Source: Gelatoporia subvermispora B (taxonomy: Eukaryota > Basidiomycota > Agaricomycetes > Polyporales > Gelatoporiaceae). From it: a stretch of 64,000 nucleotides of DNA. The stretch spans positions 749,581 through 813,580 of the forward strand of contig KB445792.1 in NCBI GenBank assembly GCA_000320605.2. Direction: 5' to 3'. The notes under the pieces were generated by a model. It saw only the letters and a list, made by a program, of their open reading frames with translations, ran no database searches and was not told where the DNA came from. This document shows positions 1 to 21,499 of this stretch, piece by piece; the stretch's first letter is position 1; each line of letters starts with the position of its first letter. Both the position numbers and the translations under genes were made by a program.

Positions 1-3000
1 AAGGGCCGGGAGAACGTGAACGAGAGCGAGATTCGTACGGGCTCGGGACCCGGAGTGGCTCGTCAGGGCCTGAATGAGGAGTCGTCAAGTGTTCCAGTTG
101 GGCTTCAGGGGGAAGGTTAGGCAGCTCCCTCGACTTCATCCTATTCCGGAAGAACGGTCTTGCTGTCTTCGGTTCCTCTGAAATTAGAATTAGTCGCATC
201 ACTCTACCCCATCACCTCTAAATACAATCTCACCTTCGAAGATGGTCTCCTCGAACTGTTCGCGCTTCGGGAAGGGCAAATGTTGCTGTTGACCATGCTG
301 GTTCTGGCTATTCCTTCGCGCAAGCTCGAGACGCATCGCAAGATCACGTTCGGACTCATCCATCCCTCCGTGCCTTCGCATATGTTGTTGATTGTCTTCG
401 TCCCATTCGCTCACATCGCCATCATTCGCCTTCCATTCCGAGTCCGAAACCGAGGGGCGTTGTTGCGCTAGCTTGTTGCGCTTTGGCGATGCATCTGATT
501 CAGTGTCGACCTCACTTGCAGGCGACTTGCCCTTCTTGATCAGCTTCCTTGTTCTTGACATCGAGCGTGACCTCCTACTGCTTGAAACCGAACCCGAGGC
601 CAAGAAGTCATCCTCCACGGACGACACCGTAGTTGCCGCTGTATAGCTCGAGTTGCTCCTGCCATGTGAGGACAGACGCCCTAGGCTTCCATCCGTTGTC
701 GCGGTAGTGGTGGCAGTCGAGGAACGGCTAGCAGAAGAAGTCGTCTTAGCGCGTCTGTGTCCGTTGATGGAGCCACCAAAGAGTTCGCCTCGTCCATGTC
801 CTGCACGAGCGTTGAACAAGTTACGCGAGATCGCGTCGAGACCGAAGATTGCTGCGCGAGAGCGCGTGCTGGCAGGGGTCAGAGGTCGTGATTCGTGGGT
901 ACGGAACTTGAAGAGGCCGAATTGATGGACTAGGTTCAAGATAGTCAATCACCGCTCTCACAGGATATACGTGACAAGGCTTACTCGTTTGGATAATCCG
1001 GGCTGGGACCCGAGCGGTATGCACAATATCGTCCTCACCCTCATCATTCGGGTCACTTGATGCAACTTTGTACCGGGATAGCTCTCCTTCCATGGGGGTA
1101 ACCCTCACGACAACATACGGTGGTCCATGTACACCAAATGGTATAGGGTCTGCTGAACCCATGGGGTCGATATGCAAGACAACTTTCGTCTGCGTAGGGT
1201 GAGAAAGGGTAAGATCAAAGCTGTGCAAATGCCTCACCTTCTTAGGCTCTCTCAGGAAAGCCGTCCTCTGGTATATATTGAAGTACGTCCGGGCCAACGT
1301 GACATGTCCACCTTTGTTCTCCACCTCCCGCTCCTCCGCACATAGCGCAACAGATTGGTGAGCTCTTGTTCGGTACTTCGCTTGGATGTCCCATAGATTA
1401 TCCAGAAAGCGTTTCTTGTCTTCCTCCGTGCGTACAGGGTCCAGATTCAAAGGAGGATTCACAGCTGTGTAAATTCGGAATTGTCGCCCAGACCATCGGT
1501 CATTCTGGTCTTGTGGCGGAGTTTCAAGGTAAATATGCATATCTGAGATGAAGCCTACGTCAGCATAGCTCACATGGTTCGAAAGATCAATGTACCGGAG
1601 CCGCCTACGTCAGTCGCGACCAGATCCGACACCTCGACGACCCCTTTGCATACCAGGCCGCTCTTAACCTTCTTTGCTCCGGGATTGAGTACCCCTGCCT
1701 TTGCCGCTTTCTCGAGGTCTTCGATACCAGAGATCACGCGACCACTCTTCTCTCCGTTACCAGGTCTCTTGACGATCATCAATTTATCGTCAAACAGGAA
1801 CAACGTGCAATGAAGATTTCCAGAATTTGAAGCTGTCGCACCAGCCGACGAGGGGCCAGCCGCGGCGTTGTTCTCCACCAGGATGTCCTCAACATCGATG
1901 CAGTCAATGAACCTGCGGCCATGGGACACCATCGCCGGAGGAAAATCAGCAATGTTGGCGCTTAGGGATGAGAAGATTGCCATGCGCTTCGTCTGCTCGT
2001 CTGTCTCTGCTTGGGCGATCCGGCTCGCGATCTCATCTGCCTCTACCAGAGCCGCGCGCTGCGGGTCATCTGGCTCCATGTGCTTGATCATGATCCGAAA
2101 CATCAGCGTGTACCGGGGTATCCGCTGGACTGGCTCCATTAGCAACTCCCGAAGGCCCACGCGCATTTCGCTGCTGTTCTTGACATGCTACACGAGAAAT
2201 CAGCAATGTGTATTGATCTTCTATGCTAGGACATACTTCAACAAATGTCGACAAGCCGTGCGTCGCAGACTTCTTCATCTCTCGCTCATATATCCGCTGC
2301 GCCTTTTCTCGCATCGCATAGTAATCTCTATATTCCTCGAACCCCTTCAATATCTTGAAATGTTTCAGCGCAACGTCCCCAATTCCAGGCCCGTCAGGTT
2401 CGAAAATCTTTTCCAGGTCTTCGAGGAACGCTTCGTTGACCTTCAGCAATTTGTCTACGTTGCCGAAGAGGGTCTTCACTTCGTAGGGCGCGACAATAGT
2501 TGTGCTCTTCTCCCGAGTGTACGTCCTCAGGGGACGAGCATAGTCGTATTTGAGTGCCCTTAGACGCGTTACATATGTTCGCTCAGTTGAAACAAATTCG
2601 TTGATGATATCGGCGAGTGCAGAGTTATTTGTGAACGCTCGTTTACGCTGAGGCTAGGTACCCATCCAGTCAAATTAGGAACAGCCCAAAATCAGGATAA
2701 ACTCACCAGCGGCTCAGAAGCCGCCTCATCATCCGATGACTCGGCGTCAGAGATCCCATCGAGTGGCTCACCGAGAGATATAATCAAGTCTTGGACATCT
2801 GCATAGCAAGTCGCATCAGGATACCGGATATAATTAGCTCAGGAGGATAGAGACAGAGGTCATAAATGCGGTGACGGCCGGCACTACTGTGCCTTTGTAC
2901 AGTGCTACACAACGGCGGAAGGTCGTCGCCCAAGCGTTGAGTGGCAATGAGACTACCATTAAGTCTTGGTTCCCACCCGCCACTCGAGCAGGAGCCTCGT

Positions 3001-3229
3001 TCAGGGTGGGTTGATCGCAGGGTGCTCCTATGACGCCGTAGATTCCAGATAAGATGACAATGAGGGACGTACCTTTAGGAATCTGAGTTCCGGCCTCCGC
3101 GTTCTCGACAACCACTCCGCAGAAGAATACGCGCTTGGTGATGCTTGATCCTGATGACTTCGTCCGTGGTCGCGGGGGCCGGTCGTCGCCAAGAGCTAGG
3201 GGGACAAGTTTGCGCGGAGACTGGCTCAT
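1..3229 (-). CDS. DH-PH family Rho guanine-nucleotide exchange factor, 3' end beyond window
   Basis: This is a Dbl-homology Rho GEF, a protein that loads GTP onto Rho/Cdc42-type GTPases to control polarity and wall growth. The start is the ATG at 3229 (MSQSPRKLVPLAL). After a short leader and an acidic stretch (about 2790-2700), the DH domain runs from about 2640 to 1950. It shows NEFVSTERTYVTRLRALKY early and the conserved block LLMEPVQRIPRYTLMFR near 2110. A PH-like region follows (CTLFLFDDKLMIVKRP near 1800, continuing past an intron to about 1250). The C-terminal part is rich in Ser, Arg and Thr. Introns were placed by frame changes, for example 178-233, where GAA G joins AG GAA and the frame stays open to base 1. 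The gene therefore continues off the left edge. The exact Rho partner cannot be told; a Bud3-like role is possible but unproven. Confidence 0.85.
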
Positions 3230-3735
3230 GGCCCTTTCCTGACGCGGGGAATAAGATCAGTACAGACTAGAGACGGAAAGCGAGGAGAGACGATAATAAA
3301 GCAACCACAGCGTGCGCGTCTGATCCCGATGAACATGGACTCTTGTGTTTGCGAGTGTTTGAAGCTACGCGTCCTACCCCAGTCACGTGATCGTGCAGTG
3401 ATCGGTGCACAGCCGGCGCTAAGCGACGCGTATGGTCCTCGCGGATTCACCGACCTTTGCCCGCGTCACCACCCCACTCGCCAGTCTCGCCAGCGCAGGC
3501 TCTCTCCCGCGACGCTCTCTGTCATTTCGCTCACCACCATGCGCGACGAGGACGTACTCAACTGTCAAAACGGGCAGAGACGAGGAGGAGATGATGTACA
3601 GCATCGGGCACCCGACCTCCTCGTGTTTGCAGACCCGCTTACACCTGTTTGCGCCATGGCCCAGCCTAGCGCCCCTTCAAGTACCATATGGTCCGTCTGT
3701 GATGCTGCGTACAGCTCAACTCCAAGACCTCGACC
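3230..3735. promoter_or_regulatory. Divergent promoter between Rho GEF and amidohydrolase
   Basis: This 506 bp stretch separates two genes that are transcribed away from each other. It holds a palindromic E-box, TCACGTGA, at 3383-3390, and two MluI-type boxes, ACGCGT, at 3367-3372 and 3426-3431. No convincing coding exon was seen, although open frames cross it. Assigning these sites to either gene is inference. Confidence 0.45.
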
Positions 3736-6700
3736 ATGGCTAGCAAGGTCCGTCCCTTGGAGCCGACGGAGGCGATGTTGCCGACGCTACAGCCGACATT
3801 CCGCTCGGTTCCGCTCAAGCCGCTCCTAGTCAGCCTATGCGCGGTTGTCGCATCGGTGACGGTGGTGGCGTCCAATGTCTTCCTCCGCTGGCCCACTGCG
3901 GAGCCGACTGCGAACATCCAGCGTGCCCCGATCAACGCTCAACAAATCCTCAACCAGTGCACTTCGCTTAGAGCAACGCCGGGCCCACCGGAGGACTTCC
4001 TTGCGCGAGAGGCTTCAGACAGGTTTCAGAACGGCACGAAACCCACGCTCATCAGGAATGCTGCTATCTGGACCGGAGCACGCAATGGCACTGAGACTGT
4101 CTTTGGTGACGTTCTGCTCGACAAGGGTATCGTGAAAGGCATAGGCTACATCCCTGTGCATCTCTGCGCAGAAGCAGAGGAACTCCAGGTTGTTGACGCC
4201 AAAGGAGGATGGGTAACGCCTGGTCTAGGTGGGTTGGACCACAGTATGGCAGCTGAAGCTCGGGCTCATCGGTGACAACACAGTGGACATTCATTCCCAT
4301 GTCGGTATTTTCAGTGTACCCTTCGCAGAGACCACATCCGAAATCAACTCGCGCCATGGACCAATTGTTCCTTGGCTGAGAAGCATAGATGCCTTGCACA
4401 CTCATGACGCTGCATTTCAACTGGCGGTTGCTGGAGGAGTGACGACGGTGCAAGTATTGCCAGGCAGCGCAAATGCCATTGGTACGGATAATTAAAATGA
4501 TAATAGCTATCGTTTCTGAGACGGGTTGATCACTCCAGCTGGTCAGGCGTTCATGGTTAAGTTGCGTGAGACAGCAGAAAGATCTCCGACATCCATGCTT
4601 CTCGAACCGCCGTTCACTCTAAATGGTACCGTGCCCGATTCGTCTGCGCCATTGCGGTGGCGACATCTCAAGTAAGTATGTTTCCTGGTCTCGAGTCAAC
4701 CTTGCGATTGACGTTTAGTCTAGGCAAGCATGCGGCGAGAATCTGATACGATATGGCAATCGCATGGATTCCGTGTGGTCGTTCCGTGCCGCATATGATC
4801 ACGCGCGCAAGATCATGACTCAACAAAACGCATTTTGTGCCAAGGCCGAGGCAGGTCTCTGGGACGAGCTGAAAGATCATGACTACCCGGAAGACTTACA
4901 ATGGGAAGTTATGGTGGATGTTTTGAGGGGACGAGTGAAGGCGTGTTTGCCAACTGCTCGTATGGAGGTGCCAATTAACGGCGAGGATTCCAGGTTGCGA
5001 CACATTGCTACGAAGCGGTCGATATTGACGACATGGTCCGCGTGAGTAGATTTACCTGCCCTGATTATTTCGCTATCCTGGACTCACTGCGTTCAGATCT
5101 CGAACGAATTCCAATTTCCGATCGCTTCATTCCAACATGCTGCCGAGGCTTGGATGGTTCCGGACGTCATCAAACGAACGTGAGTTGCTCTCCGTGCGGG
5201 AGTAGGCGTCACCTCATCAAGCATAGGTGGGGAGGTACTCCGGCAGTCGCGGTATTCGCTACAAGTGGCCGGTACAAGCTTGAGGCATACCGCGCCTCCG
5301 AATTTGCGCCACGCGTACTCGTAGACAATGGGATCGAAGTCATCATGAAGGCTTGTATTCGATTCAACCATACATTACAGTCATATTCACTTCGTTATAG
5401 ACCGATCACCCAGCCCTCAATGCTCGATATCTCTTGTATGAAGCGCAGGTAGCGCACCATTTCGGTGAGTTCTTTCGCTTTTGGAACCTCGCCAATATCT
5501 AGAGTTGTCTTGTAGGCCTCCCACCTCATTTGGCTCTCGCTTCCGTCACTTCCGTACCTGCTGCGGCTGTCGGAATGCAGCACCGTATTGGTCTGCTGCG
5601 TGAAGGCGCGGATGCCGACGTCGTACTGTGGGACTCGTACCCCCTCCAGCTTGGGGCAACGCCGCGCAAGGTGTGGATTGATGGAATTTTGCAAGTTGGC
5701 TCGGACAAGGAACATGTCATTATTGGCAGAGGCAAGGACGGACGAGAATGGCAGGCGAATCCAAAGGTGCCGAACTGGGATGAGGAGCGCAACTTGTCCA
5801 TCAAGTGGGATGGACTGCCGCCATTGACCGGCAAGAAGTATGACGGGCGGGTCCTCTTCACAAACGTGCGCGAATTATGGGTACGTGGCGAAGATCGCAT
5901 TGAGGAGCGCTTCTCTGGCAGCGCGACGAATCTGGCGGAGGTAACGGTTGAAAGAGGTAGAGTTTCTTGCGTCAGCAGATCGTGCGCTGGGAGGAGCAAT
6001 GTCGATGTCACGATCGATTTGCATGGAGGGTCTATCTCCCCTAGTTTCATGGCCTTTGGCTCTCCGCTGGGCCTTGAGGAGATCCAGAGTGAGCCATCTA
6101 CAGGGAACGGGGCACCCTATGACCCTTTCATTCGCGACGTACCCGACATCCTCGGTGACACAGGTGGAGTGGTTAGAACGGTCGACGGCTTGCAGTTCGG
6201 GACCAGAGATGCATTGTGAGTAGCTCATTGTGTCCGGTATTTTCTGGCTCACCGCTTATGGTACCCCGCGATGGTCAGGATCGCTTACCGTGCCGGAGTC
6301 ACGTATGCCACGACGGCCGTGAGCCAGTCTCGTCTCACTGGCCCACAACCTGTCAGCCCAATCGCCGGTCTCTCTGCAACGTTCCGTACAGGTTCGGCCC
6401 ACGCTCTTGCACCCAATGCAGTAGTGAAACCTATCACTGCCCTGCACGTTATCGTGAGCAAGCCCCCTCCTTTCAGTTGGATGGGTGCGTCGCCCGTCAG
6501 TGTCAGCACTCAGATAGCTGCTCTACGTCGACTTCTTCTCGATGGAGAGAACGAGCGCACTGAAACAGGGCAGTGGTTCAAAAAAGCGGCCGAAGTGCGT
6601 ATCTTGCAGTACTGCGACGTCGCGGAAACCGAGTTGCTAATGATATCCTATGCAGGGAACGATTCCTATAGTGGTCGATGTTAGCAGTGCCGACATCATG

Positions 6701-7359
6701 GCAACCCTTCTGAGGCTGAAGCGCGAGGTGGAAGACAAAAGGGGTTCCTTCATGAATATGGTCTTTGCCCGGGCGACCGAGGCATACTTACTTGCTGACG
6801 AGATCGGTGCGGACTAGAGGCACCATTATCTCGGACGTTGACTGACGACGAACCGACAGCTCAAGCAAGAGTCGGCGTTATAATGAGCCCGCCTCGACCT
6901 TTCCCAACAACATGGGATGATCGACGAATGTGAGTCGCGCGACACTGACATCCGATCCTAGTGCTCATTTTTTGTCAAGACTTCCGGGCCCTCCCCTCAC
7001 GAACGACACGGCGTTGGCTGTCCTGCTTGATCACAAAGTCAAGGTAGCAATCGGCAACCAGGAAGCTTGGCAAGCTCGCAACACACGCTTTGATATCGCA
7101 TGGGTATGTATCGAGACCTGTGTTCCCGTTCTTGCTCGCTCACTGTGCCTAGGCGGCGCTTGAGTCCGATTTGCGCATTAGCCGGGTGCAAGCATATGCG
7201 CTGGCCTCCACGAACCTGGAGAAAATGCTTGGGGTGGACGAATGGGTCGGCTATGATGGTGGCGATCTGGTCGCTTACGACGGAGGCAGCGCTTTTGAAT
7301 TCGCCAGCAAAGTTGTCGCAGTGACGTCGCCCGCGCAGGGTTCCGTCGAAGTCTTCTAG
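3736..7359 (+). CDS. Membrane-anchored amidohydrolase (imidazolonepropionase-like / CE9-type)
   Basis: This is a metal-dependent hydrolase of the amidohydrolase superfamily; such fungal proteins are often labelled carbohydrate esterase family 9. The substrate cannot be read from sequence. The ATG at 3736 precedes a hydrophobic segment (LLVSLCAVVASVTVVASNVFL), so the protein is probably a type II membrane or secreted protein. Metal-site motifs appear in order once introns are removed: VDIHSHVG (from 4284), the KQACGENL block (about 4724), ATHCYEAVD (about 4997), FQHAAEAW (about 5135) and IMKTDHPALNAR (spanning 5351-5400). These supply the expected His and Asp ligands. A second, degenerate amidohydrolase-like half follows and ends at TAG 7357-7359, giving about 900 residues. 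At least ten introns are needed. Two of them, 4941-4993 and 5351-5400, use GC at the donor because keeping the conserved RVK/VATHCY and VIMK/TDHP junctions demands it. Confidence 0.85.
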
Positions 7360-7467
7360 GACTGTCTCCCGCTCATCTTACATTCTCTGGCATTGTTAAG
7401 ACATTATTGTACACTGCATACGTATGGACTACATGGCTGTAACTATACACCGCCATGGGCGGTCAGA

Positions 7468-9030
7468 TTATCGACTTCGGCCTTTCCTAGCGCGTTGCTG
7501 TGCGAGCTCCCGCAATGTCTGTCTCTTCCTTGAGGTTGGCGACTCCCGATACGATGGTGTCAATGGTGTTTGCGGCTCTCCGTCCGGACGTGGGGTCGAG
7601 GGTCGTCGTTCAATATCAGGCGAACCGGTAATCTGACCATCTGCCTCGTTGCTGAGGCCTCCCACTTCTGTAGATCCTGGGCTAAAGATTGAGGCATGAG
7701 ATACTAGACAACAAGCATATAGACGCAGGCGACTCACCGATGCGAAGGTCCAGGAGATGTTGAATCGTCCCTTGCTATTAGACGACGTTTCTTCGCAGGC
7801 CGACGAGCAATATGCTCTGTATCAGACTCCTCCTGTGCTGCCGCAGCTGACTCAGGTTCCACTGAACTAGCAAGAGGGTTCGGCGGTTCCGATGCAGTAG
7901 AGCTGTGGAATCAAGTTAGAACGGCAATGCTACTTGGAAATGCATTGATAAAACACCTCTGCTCAGGCTGCTCGTCGTCGATGAATTCCTCTTCTGCTTC
8001 TTCTTCGCTAGTCTCCGCTTCCCTACGTCGATCCATCTTGGCCCAACTTCGAGCAACCTCTAGCAACGCATCCCATTGCTGAGAGGCCGTATACTGCACA
8101 ACTTCTACATCGTTCCGGTCACATTTTCGGCGACACTGTGGGCATTTGACAACCTCGGAATCACGAGAGACTTCAGCAAGGCAGTTCTCGCAGAACGCAT
8201 GGTCACAGATGAGGCTAAGGCGATGATGAAGTCATGTTCTAGGATCCAGTGAGGAGAGTTAGGACCTTGCGCATTTGCCAACCTCCATCTTTTCCATGCA
8301 AATAGGGCATTCTTCTCCATCCTCGTCGGCACTGATCGCATGCGATACCATAAGATCATGGAAGTCTCGCAGCAACTAAGGCAAGCAAGGACAAGGGCTT
8401 ATCCGTTAGGCTCGACCACAGCGCAAAAATGCATGATACGTGCCTTCCTCATACGATAGGCTGAGTCGCCCACTTCGAACTCAAAGTCTTCTTCAAGATC
8501 AGCAGCATCAGCCTTGACTTCTTTCATTCGAAGCTGTGGCGAGCGGACGTGAAATGTGCTGATGCAGGTAGACATTGCCGAATACCTTCTCAATCCTCCT
8601 CCGATCTTTCTGCCGGTCCTATGGCAGGGTCTTTGATAAGTTTGATCGATTTTTAGAGAAAATGCTCTGTCATACCCGTTCCAAGTCACGTATCGTCTGT
8701 TTCATATTCTTGATTTCAGCCTGCAACTTACTGACAGTAGGACCACCGCTTCTCCCCCTTCTTGGCTGGATAGAGACATCTTCTGCTTGTTCAAGCCTCT
8801 TGATTTTGTCTTCCAATTCTGCGTTGCGCTTTCGCAAGCCCGAGAGCTCTCGGCGGAGCTTTCGAGCTGCCGCGCCGACTCGGGAGAGGTGAACCTGGAT
8901 CGGCGTTCAATCATCTGGGAGCTGCAGATGCTCGAGCAATCCATTCAGAGCTTCGGAGAGAGATACGCACCTCTATGTCAGTACCCGAGTCGTCATGTCC
9001 GTTTGTTCTAGATGAACGCGTTATGGGCAT
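7468..9030 (-). CDS. RING-finger E3 ubiquitin ligase with coiled coil
   Basis: This is a probable E3 ubiquitin ligase. The ATG at 9030 starts MPITRSSRTNGHDDSG. After an intron (GTGCGT to CCAG), the frame reads VHLSRVGAAARKLRREL and a long charged coiled coil, including LRKRNAELEDKIKRLEQ, from about 8890 to 8700. A C3HC4 RING follows across one intron: ECPICMEKMEV near 8310, CDHAFCENCLAEV near 8190 and KCPQCRRKC near 8130. The C-terminal tail is acidic and then Ser/Pro-rich, with a basic KKRR patch, and stops at 7468. It converges on the amidohydrolase with 108 bp between stops and is divergent from Nop14 with 221 bp between start codons. The order coiled coil then RING is seen in many nuclear E3s; the substrate is unknown. 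Confidence 0.8.
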
Positions 9031-9251
9031 TTGTCGCGTATTTTGGATGCGGAAGAGGACAAGTTCAGAGGTCGTAAGGGTATGTACATGGGGTACATAT
9101 GGGGATGAGCCGCGGCAGCTACTAGTAGATCGCAATCTGCATGTTTGCCGCGGCAGAGTCGCGTTGCGCGCGAATTGAGTGAAAACAGTCGGCGCAGGTC
9201 CAGCGCTTGGAAAGCTTGGGTTCCTCTTTTGAGGAACGGCATATCACTCTC

Positions 9252-12200
9252 ATGGCCAAGGGGTCTCAGCTCTCTCAGCTCAAGGCGGCTCTCAATCAGG
9301 CTGGTCTGTCTCGGCAACAACAAAATGGCAAAAAGCGCAAACGCACTGCGCCCGATGACGGGGAGAAGGAGAAAAAGGCTGCGAAGCTGCAGGAGATCCA
9401 CCAAAAGCTGAATCCCTTCGACGTGAAGGTCACTAAGCTGAAGCATGATGTTGGTGGACGGAAGATTATTGGAACAGTTGGACGTCCAGCGCAGAGTAAG
9501 CAGGCTGGGATTGAGCAGGTGCGTCTGGATTGCCTCGGACTAGAATACCCTATTGACTTACAGCGTCTACGTTTACTTAGAGGAAGAAAACTCTGCTCAA
9601 GGAGTATGAAGAAAAGAATCATGCAGGAGGGATTGTTGACCGTCGTTTCGGCGAAAACGACCCTACGATGAATCCTGAAGAACGTATGCTCGAACGTTTC
9701 ACCCGGGAACGGCAACGCGCATCCAAGGGTGCCGTCTTCAACCTTGAAGATGAAGACGAGCTCACTCATTACGGCCAGAGTTTGTCGAAGCTGGATGACT
9801 TTGACAACATTGGATTAGGCCTGGACGATGACGATGACGACGGCGGTACGTTCGCTGCTCCGAACTCCGGATAACCACGTACCCAGCTAAACCTTGTTCA
9901 GGTCAAATTGACAAGAGCACCGTGCATCAGGATCACTTCGGAGGCTTTGACGATGCTAGAGATGAGGATGAGGAAGGGGAGGTGTGTTCGTCCTGGTATT
10001 CATTGTGCATTCACACTGATGACCGTTCCACAGCCTACGAGGAAAAAGTCAAAGGCCGAAGTCATGGCAGAGGTCATTGCCAAGAGCAAGACGCACAAGA
10101 TTGAGAGGCAAGCTCAGCAGGAGGAGGATGAGAATCTTCGCCACGAACTTGACCAAGAGCTGGACTCTTTGCGGTCATTACTATTCACGCCGGCCCCGAC
10201 TGGTGCACCTGAAGCCGGTCCTTCACAGTCACAGGGGGGCGTGCCTTCAACGGCTGCTCCGCACACTCAGGACCCCGATCAAGAGTATGACCAGATGATC
10301 CGCGAGCTTGCATTCGAACAGCGAGCGAAGCCCAAGGACAGGACGAAGACGGAGGAAGAGTTAGCGTTGGAGGAGAAGACTGCTCTCGAGAAGGCAGAGC
10401 GCAGGCGCATCAGACGCATGAACGGCGACCCAGAGCAGAGCGATAGCGAGACGGAGGGGAAGGGCAAGAAGCGGGCAAGACAGCGAGGTGCAGATGACCT
10501 GGATGACGACTTCATGGCTGATCAGGAATGGGGAGCCCTCGGCGCAGGTCTAGGCGACGAAAGCGAGAACGTGGGGATGAACGAGGACGAAGACGAAGAC
10601 GAGAGTGGTGAAGACGAGGATGAGAGTGAGGGTGACGAAGAGGCGGGTTCTGGTTCCGAGGAAGAGGAAGAATACTCAGTCGCGTCGGGTGACTCGGAAG
10701 ACGAGGAGGCTGAAGAGGGCGAGACTGAGGCTTTGACCACTAGAGTCAAGGAAAAGCCCTCGAAATCCAGTTCGAAACCGAAAGCCTCGAAGGAGTTACC
10801 GTACACGTTCCCTTGCCCTGGCACGCACGAAGATTTCCTGGAGATTGTGGAGAACATTCAAGATGAAGATATTCCTACCGTTGTCCAGCGTATCCGCACT
10901 CTTCATCACCCGAGTCTGGCGGAAGACAATAAACTCAAGCTCCAGGTTTGTAGCTCGCATACTTAAAACTATCAGTTACTCATACCTTTCCGTGTAGGCT
11001 CTCACAGGCGTTCTCATTGACCACATACTATATGTCACCTCACCTCCGAAACCCCGTTTCACCCTCCTCACGTCCCTCGTACCGCATCTATTTGCTCTCA
11101 CCAAGTCCTATCCCATCCAATCCGCTCAGCATTTCATCGAGAAGTTCAACCTGATGAATATGAACCTGAAGCGTGGTCTCTCGCACGGGGCAACAGACAG
11201 TAATTCGAAGACATGGCCAGAGTTACCAGAACTCTCTCTGCTGCGCACGGTCGGGATGTTATGGCCGACAAGTGACATGAACCATCATGTGGTCTCACCT
11301 GCTCGGCTCCTCATTGGAGCGTACCTGGGACTCTGCCGCGTACGTTCCTTACAAGACTTAACAAGCGGCATGTTCCTCTGTAGCCTCTTCATGCAGTACG
11401 AGCAACTGTCCAAGCGACTTGTCCCGGAGGCGATCAATTTCTTGGTCAATGCCGTCCTTCACTTGGCTCCGCATTCTTTCAAGGATGTTGCCTCCTTGCC
11501 TGGTACTTTCCCTTCACCCGACTTCAACTCTGAACACTGCGCGCGAATGACGATCAATTCCGCTAAGGCGAAGAATTTGACACCTGCAACACCTGACCTT
11601 CCTGCCCTCATGACTGGCGAGGTCGCTGAGGAACAGATGAAGGTGGATCTGTTGGGTGTCGCACTTGAGCTATTAAGCCGCTTCTCGGAGATGTACAAGA
11701 GCCTTGATAGTTTCATCGAGCTCTACGAGCCAATAGCAGAAGTGCTCGCGGGGCTCAAAGCGGGGAAGCTGCCATCAGAGCTAGCGGTAAGTGCATACTT
11801 CTGTCAACATACTCCCAGATCAGGGCTTATGTCCGTTACTTAGACTCGCTTGAACTCGCTGCGAGATGCTCTCAGCCGCGTGCTCAAGTTTTCTCGCCAA
11901 GCACGGCGTCCGCTCAGACTGCAGGCACACAAGCCAATTCCGATTGCGACGTATATCCCGAAGTTCGAGCAATCCTCTTCCAACTACCTGCGAAACCGCG
12001 ATCCTGACCACGAGCGCAACGAGGCAGCCAAGCTGCGCAAGCAGTACAAGCAGGAGAGGAAGGGCGCTATCCGCGAGCTGCGCAAGGACGCGCGCTTCCT
12101 GGCGGCAGAGCAGCACAAGAAGGAGAAGGAGAAGGACAGGGAGTACAATGAGCGCATGAAGAGAGTGTTCACTTCGATGGAGTCGGAGCGGGCCGAGGAG

Positions 12201-12254
12201 AAGGCAATGGAGCGAGAGAAGATGAAGGATAAACGGAGATCTGGTCGGAAGTGA
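9252..12254 (+). CDS. NOP14: Nop14/Utp2, small-subunit processome protein
   Basis: Nop14 is a nucleolar component of the 90S pre-ribosome, needed for 18S rRNA maturation and 40S assembly. The ATG at 9252 (MAKGSQLSQLKAAL) was chosen because the typical N-terminal block NPFDVKVTKLKHDV follows. Next come the family signatures GRPAQSKQAGIEQ, KTLLKEYEEKNHAGGIVDRR (joined across an intron near 9520-9580), FGENDPTMNPEERMLERFT and a Gly/Asp-rich segment. The middle (about 10400-10720) is very acidic, as is normal for Nop14. The conserved C-terminal half includes ALTGVLIDHILY, PARLLIGAYLGLCRV and HKPIPIATYIPKFEQ, and the protein ends in a Lys/Arg-rich tail (KDKRRSGRK) at 12254. About six introns are required and all frames join cleanly, so the gene appears intact. 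Confidence 0.93.
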
Positions 12255-12577
12255 ACGATACCTCTCCCTGTGATGTCTTGATCCCGCATGGAATAAACCC
12301 TCTTCGCAACTCTTAGTGACTTGTCGAGTATATAAGGCTGTCATAGCACTGCTGAGATGCTCACCTCTCAGGAGATGACGCGTACCAGGTCATTATATAC
12401 ATTACTTACGCGTCAGTACGTAGGCACGTGCCCGCGTCTCAGCCACCCACGCGTTTGGCGTCGCTGCCCTCGTTGAGCTTGCCCTTTGAGCTGAGACTCT
12501 TGCTCGCGTCTTGTGGATGTCAGCATCCATGCTACTGAATTTCGCGTATCCCCTTTCATGAAGTCTTGCATGTTGTC
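12255..12577 (+). promoter_or_regulatory. Intergenic promoter of ATR kinase gene with three MluI boxes
   Basis: This is the gap between the Nop14 stop and the kinase start. It contains ACGCGT three times within 77 bp, at 12378-12383, 12408-12413 and 12449-12454, plus an E-box CACGTG at 12425-12430. ACGCGT is the MCB element bound by MBF (Mbp1-Swi6 type) factors, which drive G1/S genes in fungi. That the boxes act here is inference. Confidence 0.5.
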
Positions 12578-21215
<8,638 letters not shown>

Positions 21216-21499
21216 TGGGCTTTCTACGATTCCCGGTATCATTTCTGGGTGTGTGGTGTATATGCTGTATCGATAGACGCCGCAGTGATTTTTCTATACC
21301 GAAGTGTAAAACGCATATACCCATCATCAATCAACATGTTTCTGAATGAACGCGAATTGCATGCACTGAACGGCAAGATTTGTCGATCACACAAGTACTG
21401 GTAAAGGAGACCCAGTATAATTTTACACGTACCGGCGAGATGATATTATACAAGCTAGGTAAAACCAGGTAAAATACATCATGAAACGACAAGTGACAA

